A stretch of DNA of 64,000 nucleotides from an uncultured Clostridia bacterium. Its GTDB lineage: Bacteria; Bacillota; Clostridia; Christensenellales; Borkfalkiaceae. Made by a program: the position numbers and the translations under genes. The stretch covers positions 37,638-101,637 of the forward strand of contig CALVMB010000003.1 of NCBI GenBank assembly GCA_944341895.1, given 5' to 3'. Under the pieces are notes generated by a model. It had not been told where the DNA came from and did no database searches. It saw only the letters and a list, made by a program, of their open reading frames with translations. Positions 61,581 to 64,000 of this stretch are shown in pieces (the stretch's first letter is position 1; each line of letters begins with the position of its first letter).

Positions 61581-61823
61581 ATGCAAATTTTACTCTCCGT
61601 TGCTGATTTCGAGCAATACGAAAATGATAAGCGAGGTATTGTTATTCCTCTCAAATTGCAGAAGAAACAATTTTATGCGCTGTTAAATCATTTAGGCCCT
61701 TGTTTAGAAGATCATCCGCACTACCATGTGCAACTTCAAAACGATAACCGCCAATACATCTATATTTGCTTTGTGCTAAACTGTTTATGTCATCCATTTG
61801 GATGTCCTCCTTTTGATTCTTAG
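61581..61823 (+). CDS. Small protein of unknown function, the only plus-strand gene
   Basis: An 80-residue protein with no recognised family. ATG 61581 follows AGGAGG by nine bases, and a strong promoter and a terminator frame it, so it looks real. The sequence has a mixed charged N-terminal half (SVADFEQYENDKRGIVIPL), a His-rich centre (EDHPHYHVQLQNDN) and a cysteine-rich end (CFVLNCLCHPFGCPP). The cysteine pattern could bind a metal or form disulfides, but it may also be a frame carried into RNA structure, since the 3' end overlaps a large hairpin. It lies between the toxin-antitoxin pair and the toxin-tip cluster. Confidence 0.6.
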   Translation: MQILLSVADFEQYENDKRGIVIPLKLQKKQFYALLNHLGPCLEDHPHYHVQLQNDNRQYIYICFVLNCLCHPFGCPPFDS

Positions 61824-61869
61824 TTTGCAACTGTCAGGTCGCAACTCTATTATATCAAAAGGAGTTTTT
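61807..61869 (+). terminator. Long-arm hairpin terminator after the small gene
   Basis: Arms CTCCTTTTGAT (61807-61817) and ATCAAAAGGAG (61854-61864), followed by TTTTTATTT. The loop is 36 bases, long for a simple terminator, and the left arm covers the end of the coding region. Confidence 0.75.
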
Positions 61870-61900
61870 ATTTCAAGATTCATCGCTTAAGCTCTTTTTT

Positions 61901-61925
61901 ACCCGCGGACTATCCGCGGGTTTTA
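61901..61925 (+). terminator. Second plus-strand terminator
   Basis: Stem ACCCGCGG/CCGCGGGT with a 5-base loop, followed by TTT. A backup for the hairpin at 61807. Confidence 0.8.
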
Positions 61926-61936
61926 CCCTATACAAT

Positions 61937-61970
61937 AAGAAAAAGAGAGGTTAAAACCTCTCTTTTTCTT
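61937..61970. terminator. Bidirectional terminator at the end of the toxin-tip cluster
   Basis: Perfect 16-base arms AAGAAAAAGAGAGGTT and AACCTCTCTTTTTCTT around two A. It ends the minus-strand unit 63497-62027 and can also stop plus-strand read-through. Confidence 0.93.
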
Positions 61971-62026
61971 TGGCAAGCATGTACAAAAAAGATATTTTAC
62001 CGCTTTTTTGTACAGACTCGAACTAT

Positions 62027-62728
62027 TCATTTCTGAATGATATTTCTTGTATGTTTTTCCATGTAAAACTTTGCCTGATCCTGCCAACCCAGCGATTTTG
62101 TCCATTCATATGTTGTCGGTAAAAAAGACTTTATATTTCCTTTCATCGAAGGAAACGGCTCGTCATAACAAATGACAGATTGCGGTTTGATCACTTCTAA
62201 CATCCGATTATATCCGAGCATAAATTCCTCTTCACAATTTTCCCGATAATATGTGCAAACGGCGACCGTTGCCCCCTCTTCCACTCCGTCGAAACAAAAA
62301 TCAAAACTGCTTTCATCGCCCCAGCTGATCGTCGGAATCACGCGCAATCCAAGGCTTTGCCAATACGCACCGCACCACCTATTCTTAAATACGCTGTAAA
62401 TCTGCAATGCTCTCGGCATATCTGTAAACATACTGAAATCCGGTGAAAGCAACGCATAGTATTGTTTCAGTTTTTCCGCCGATTCGCTTGCTCTGTCATA
62501 TACTTTTTCAAACAGCCAATCGTATGTGAAAAAGTGTACGGTCTTATAAGCGTTTTCTTTATCGTCCTGCTTTGTGTCAGAAAAACTTATCAAACTGATC
62601 GTATCAAGGTCGATATCCTGTTTGCGTATCAGCGGAATCTGATAATTTCCCACCGTTTTGAATTCGTTGCGCACAAGCTCCTGTTTGTGTCTTCTCTTTT
62701 GTAATTCATATTCCGTATATTCAAACAT
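62027..62728 (-). CDS. Unknown 233-residue protein, candidate immunity protein (intact copy)
   Basis: A soluble protein of no recognised family. It contains QIPLIRKQDIDLDTISLISF, an extended central block ALLSPDFSMFTDMPRALQIY, FKNRWCGAYWQSLGLRVIPT, ISWGDESSFDFCFDGVEEG and VICYDEPFPSMKGN. It is the last gene of a three-gene run after a toxin-tip-like gene and a zinc-ribbon gene, the place where immunity genes usually sit. A second, broken copy lies at 32321. Some of its features (WGDESSFDF, ICYDEP) recall plasmid-replication or DUF4417-type proteins, but this is not firm. Confidence 0.7.
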   Translation of the reverse strand: MFEYTEYELQKRRHKQELVRNEFKTVGNYQIPLIRKQDIDLDTISLISFSDTKQDDKENAYKTVHFFTYDWLFEKVYDRASESAEKLKQYYALLSPDFSMFTDMPRALQIYSVFKNRWCGAYWQSLGLRVIPTISWGDESSFDFCFDGVEEGATVAVCTYYRENCEEEFMLGYNRMLEVIKPQSVICYDEPFPSMKGNIKSFLPTTYEWTKSLGWQDQAKFYMEKHTRNIIQK

Positions 62729-62742
62729 TTTATTCCCCTCTA

Positions 62743-63198
62743 TTACATATAACGAGGATCCTGCACTTCATTCCATATATCTTTCAAGCATTTTCCAAGG
62801 ATATTTGCCTTTTCGCGAAAATCCTTTTCCGAAAAATATTCCTGCTGAAATTCCGTGCAGCAAAAGACAAATTTATAGGGTTCAACATTTTTATTCCTAT
62901 ACAAATACGCCTCATATGTTTCTCCCTGATAGTCAAATAGCATTTCGCTGTAAAATAATAATCCTTTGATAAATTCATCAAAATCGGCCTTAAACGGCAG
63001 ACCTTTTTTGTATTGTTCTCGCGCATGCGAAAGCGATACGAGCATCGGGTAACTGATTCCCCATTGCTGCTCCAATTCTATATTATCTCCGCCGCGTCTC
63101 CATCCGCATTTTTCGCAATAAGAATAGCCGCCATACTCATAATGCACGACAGGATATCCACATATCTCGCATGGTACAAGTTCGGTTTTTTCTTTCAT
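62743..63198 (-). CDS. Zinc-ribbon protein, candidate immunity protein
   Basis: A 151-residue protein with an N-terminal two-CxxC zinc ribbon (PCEICGYPVVHYEYGG and YCEKCGWRRGGD), similar in pattern to CPCC-type cysteine-rich proteins often found as immunity proteins next to polymorphic toxins. The rest is acidic and helical (ADFDEFIKGLLFYSEMLF). ATG 63198 overlaps the toxin-tip stop by four bases. It lies 14 bases before the next gene. Confidence 0.75.
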   Translation of the reverse strand: MKEKTELVPCEICGYPVVHYEYGGYSYCEKCGWRRGGDNIELEQQWGISYPMLVSLSHAREQYKKGLPFKADFDEFIKGLLFYSEMLFDYQGETYEAYLYRNKNVEPYKFVFCCTEFQQEYFSEKDFREKANILGKCLKDIWNEVQDPRYM

Positions 63199-63497
63199 GA
63201 TTTATCCTCCGGATAACGAATAAAATCGGGATCTACCCATTGAGTATCACGTATCGGGCGATTATCTTTCCAAACCCAATCATGATCATGCGGGAAAATA
63301 TGCGTATGATGCGAGTCCTGATGGTCATAATCACGATTTCGAATTACTTTTCCTTCGTGATCAAACCACCTGCTTTGAACTTTTTTCCCGTTGACATACA
63401 AATCCTGCCGAGAATTTGGTGTGAACTCCGTATCCAAATCACCTCGCTTGCCATATTTAATAGTCACTCCGCCGCTCGGAACTCCTCCGCCTCCCAT
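63195..63497 (-). CDS. Orphan polymorphic-toxin C-terminal tip (putative)
   Basis: A 100-residue protein resembling the C-terminal end of secreted polymorphic toxins: a glycine-rich start, GDLDTEFTPNSRQDLYVNGK, VQSRWFDHEGKVIRNRDYDH, and a histidine cluster HTHIFPHDHDWVW. The large N-terminal delivery parts are missing, so it looks like a displaced tip, as kept in recombining toxin loci. The ATG follows TATAAT almost at once, with no proper leader, which supports loss of the 5' part. Two genes coupled to it fit immunity roles. The catalytic activity is not known; the HDHDW cluster may be a nuclease metal site. Confidence 0.65.
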   Translation of the reverse strand: MGGGGVPSGGVTIKYGKRGDLDTEFTPNSRQDLYVNGKKVQSRWFDHEGKVIRNRDYDHQDSHHTHIFPHDHDWVWKDNRPIRDTQWVDPDFIRYPEDKS

Positions 63498-63623
63498 TCA
63501 TTATACCACCTTTTTCACATATTTGCATTCCTTATTTATAAATGCTTACATTTATTCTAGCATAAGTTTTTCTAATACGATAAAGTTACTGCCACATTAT
63601 TACTTTTATTACCCAATATAAAC

Positions 63624-63663
63624 AAAAAAACATCTGTTGCCGTCCCTAAAATTCAACAGATGT
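63624..63663 (-). terminator. Terminator-like hairpin with long T-tract
   Basis: Arms ACATCTGTTG (63630-63639) and CAACAGATGT (63654-63663), then seven T on the minus strand. No gene ends just upstream, so it may be left over from a deleted gene. Confidence 0.8.
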
Positions 63664-63733
63664 CTGATTTCATAATTAGGAAATTACCGCTTATATCCCT
63701 ATAATCCCGCTTAAAACACTGTAATTAAGCAAA

Positions 63734-63779
63734 ACATCTGTTGACACCCGAACCCAAAAGGCTCAAATTCAACAGGCAT
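63734..63779 (-). repeat. Degenerate second copy of the 63624 hairpin
   Basis: ACATCTGTTG (63734-63743) and CAACAGGCAT (63770-63779) repeat the arms of the previous hairpin with a 26-base loop. About 104 bases separate the copies. Confidence 0.65.
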
Positions 63780-63783
63780 TTCA

Positions 63784-63880
63784 CCTGACAGGGCTTGCGG
63801 CTGCGCCGCAAAGTTCGGCGCGCGCGGCTTTCGCCGCCGCGCACCTCACCGAACTTCATTTCTCCCCGATTGTCAGGGGC
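63784..63880. mobile_element. MITE-like small element, copy B
   Basis: About 97 bases with terminal inverted repeats CCTGACA (63784-63790) and TGTCAGG (63871-63877), and an internal GCGGC-rich palindromic stretch. It shares CCTGACAGGGCTTGC, GCAAAG and ACCTCAC with copy A at 32106-32224. Confidence 0.6.
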
Positions 63881-63886
63881 AGCCAC

Positions 63887-63911
63887 AAAAAAAGAACCGC
63901 CTTCGCGGTTC
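63887..63911 (-). terminator. Terminator of a gene beyond the right edge
   Basis: Stem GAACCGC/GCGGTTC with a CTTC loop, followed by seven T on the minus strand (63893-63887). The gene it serves is probably beyond 64000. Confidence 0.8.
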
Positions 63912-64000
63912 CTTCTTGTGTCTTTTGTGAACGAAAAGGCTACACGCATCAGTCTTTATATTGCCTATATAATATCAAATTGCACCGCAAAAATCAATGA

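Larger units (their letters stand above)
63498..64000. other. Gene-free AT-rich end region
   Basis: No supported gene is present. It holds two related hairpins (63624-63663 and 63734-63779), the MITE-like copy B (63784-63880) and a terminator (63887-63911) for a minus-strand gene outside the window. A minus-strand frame at 63725-63949 runs through these and is not credible. Confidence 0.65.

Noticed and set aside
63725-63949. Minus-strand 74-residue frame at the right end
   Set aside because: It passes through a terminator, the MITE-like copy B and a degenerate hairpin, and has no recognisable domain.
59900-64000. Prophage or integrative element
   Set aside because: The AT-rich island has no integrase, phage structural gene or recognisable attachment site.
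1-64000. tRNA or rRNA genes
   Set aside because: No cloverleaf-like stretch with conserved T-arm sequence and no rRNA block was noticed by eye; a dedicated scan was not possible.

Overview
The window reads as chromosomal DNA of an uncultured anaerobic Clostridia-type Firmicute, probably from an animal gut. The evidence is a dgt-dnaG pair, a YwiB-like DUF1934 gene, a Dlt-like operon, CUT1 sugar ABC genes without their own ATPase, and many TTTACA-N17-TATAAT promoters and GC-stem terminators. A Christensenellales-like lineage would fit, but that placement is inference. The first 32 kb is strongly GC-rich, and its opposite frames are full of long false ORFs. From about 33 kb the GC content falls, and 61.3-63.7 kb is an AT-rich island. 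All but one of the genes lie on the minus strand, so each operon reads from high to low coordinates.

Region 1 (1-16.6 kb) is housekeeping. It holds dnaG (partial) and dgt, then a long operon from 13345 to 1969. That operon carries DUF1934, a metallo-hydrolase, a very divergent Rho, a ROK kinase, a patatin, a ComEC-like metallo-beta-lactamase protein, the shikimate genes aroC, aroB, aroA, aroE, aroQ and aroK, and a short-chain dehydrogenase. tyrA and a GH3 glucosidase follow upstream, each with its own promoter.

Region 2 (16.8-23.7 kb) is the most interesting part. An ECF sigma factor and its membrane anti-sigma factor sit upstream of a five-gene Dlt-like cassette: MBOAT acyltransferase, DltD-like SGNH protein, amino-acid adenylating ligase, PLP decarboxylase and carrier protein. 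The decarboxylase between ligase and carrier protein is not part of the classical dlt operon. It suggests that a carrier-bound amino acid is decarboxylated before transfer to a cell-envelope polymer.

Region 3 (23.8-31.8 kb) holds uraA-upp for uracil salvage, then a sugar operon with a GtaA-like protein, an NahK-like N-acetylhexosamine 1-kinase, a CBM9-like protein, a PIG-L deacetylase and a double-SIS protein.

Region 4 (31.8-33.8 kb) is a scar: a 14-bp tandem array, a small inverted-repeat element, and an immunity-like gene fragment fused in frame to the remains of a ROK kinase, followed by an MgtC-family gene. Region 5 (33.8-59.9 kb) is a roughly 25-kb glycan-utilisation locus under a neighbouring AraC regulator. 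It has two GH78 rhamnosidases, a GH2 enzyme, a PfkB kinase, a Gfo/Idh dehydrogenase, a PHP phosphoesterase, a CUT1 importer, three large surface proteins (one with three internal repeats), a zinc dehydrogenase and a HAD phosphatase.

Region 6 (59.9-64 kb) is an accessory island: a Phd-type antitoxin paired with a HipA-like kinase, one small plus-strand gene of unknown function, and what looks like a displaced polymorphic-toxin tip with two candidate immunity genes. One of these is the intact relative of the broken copy at 32.3 kb.
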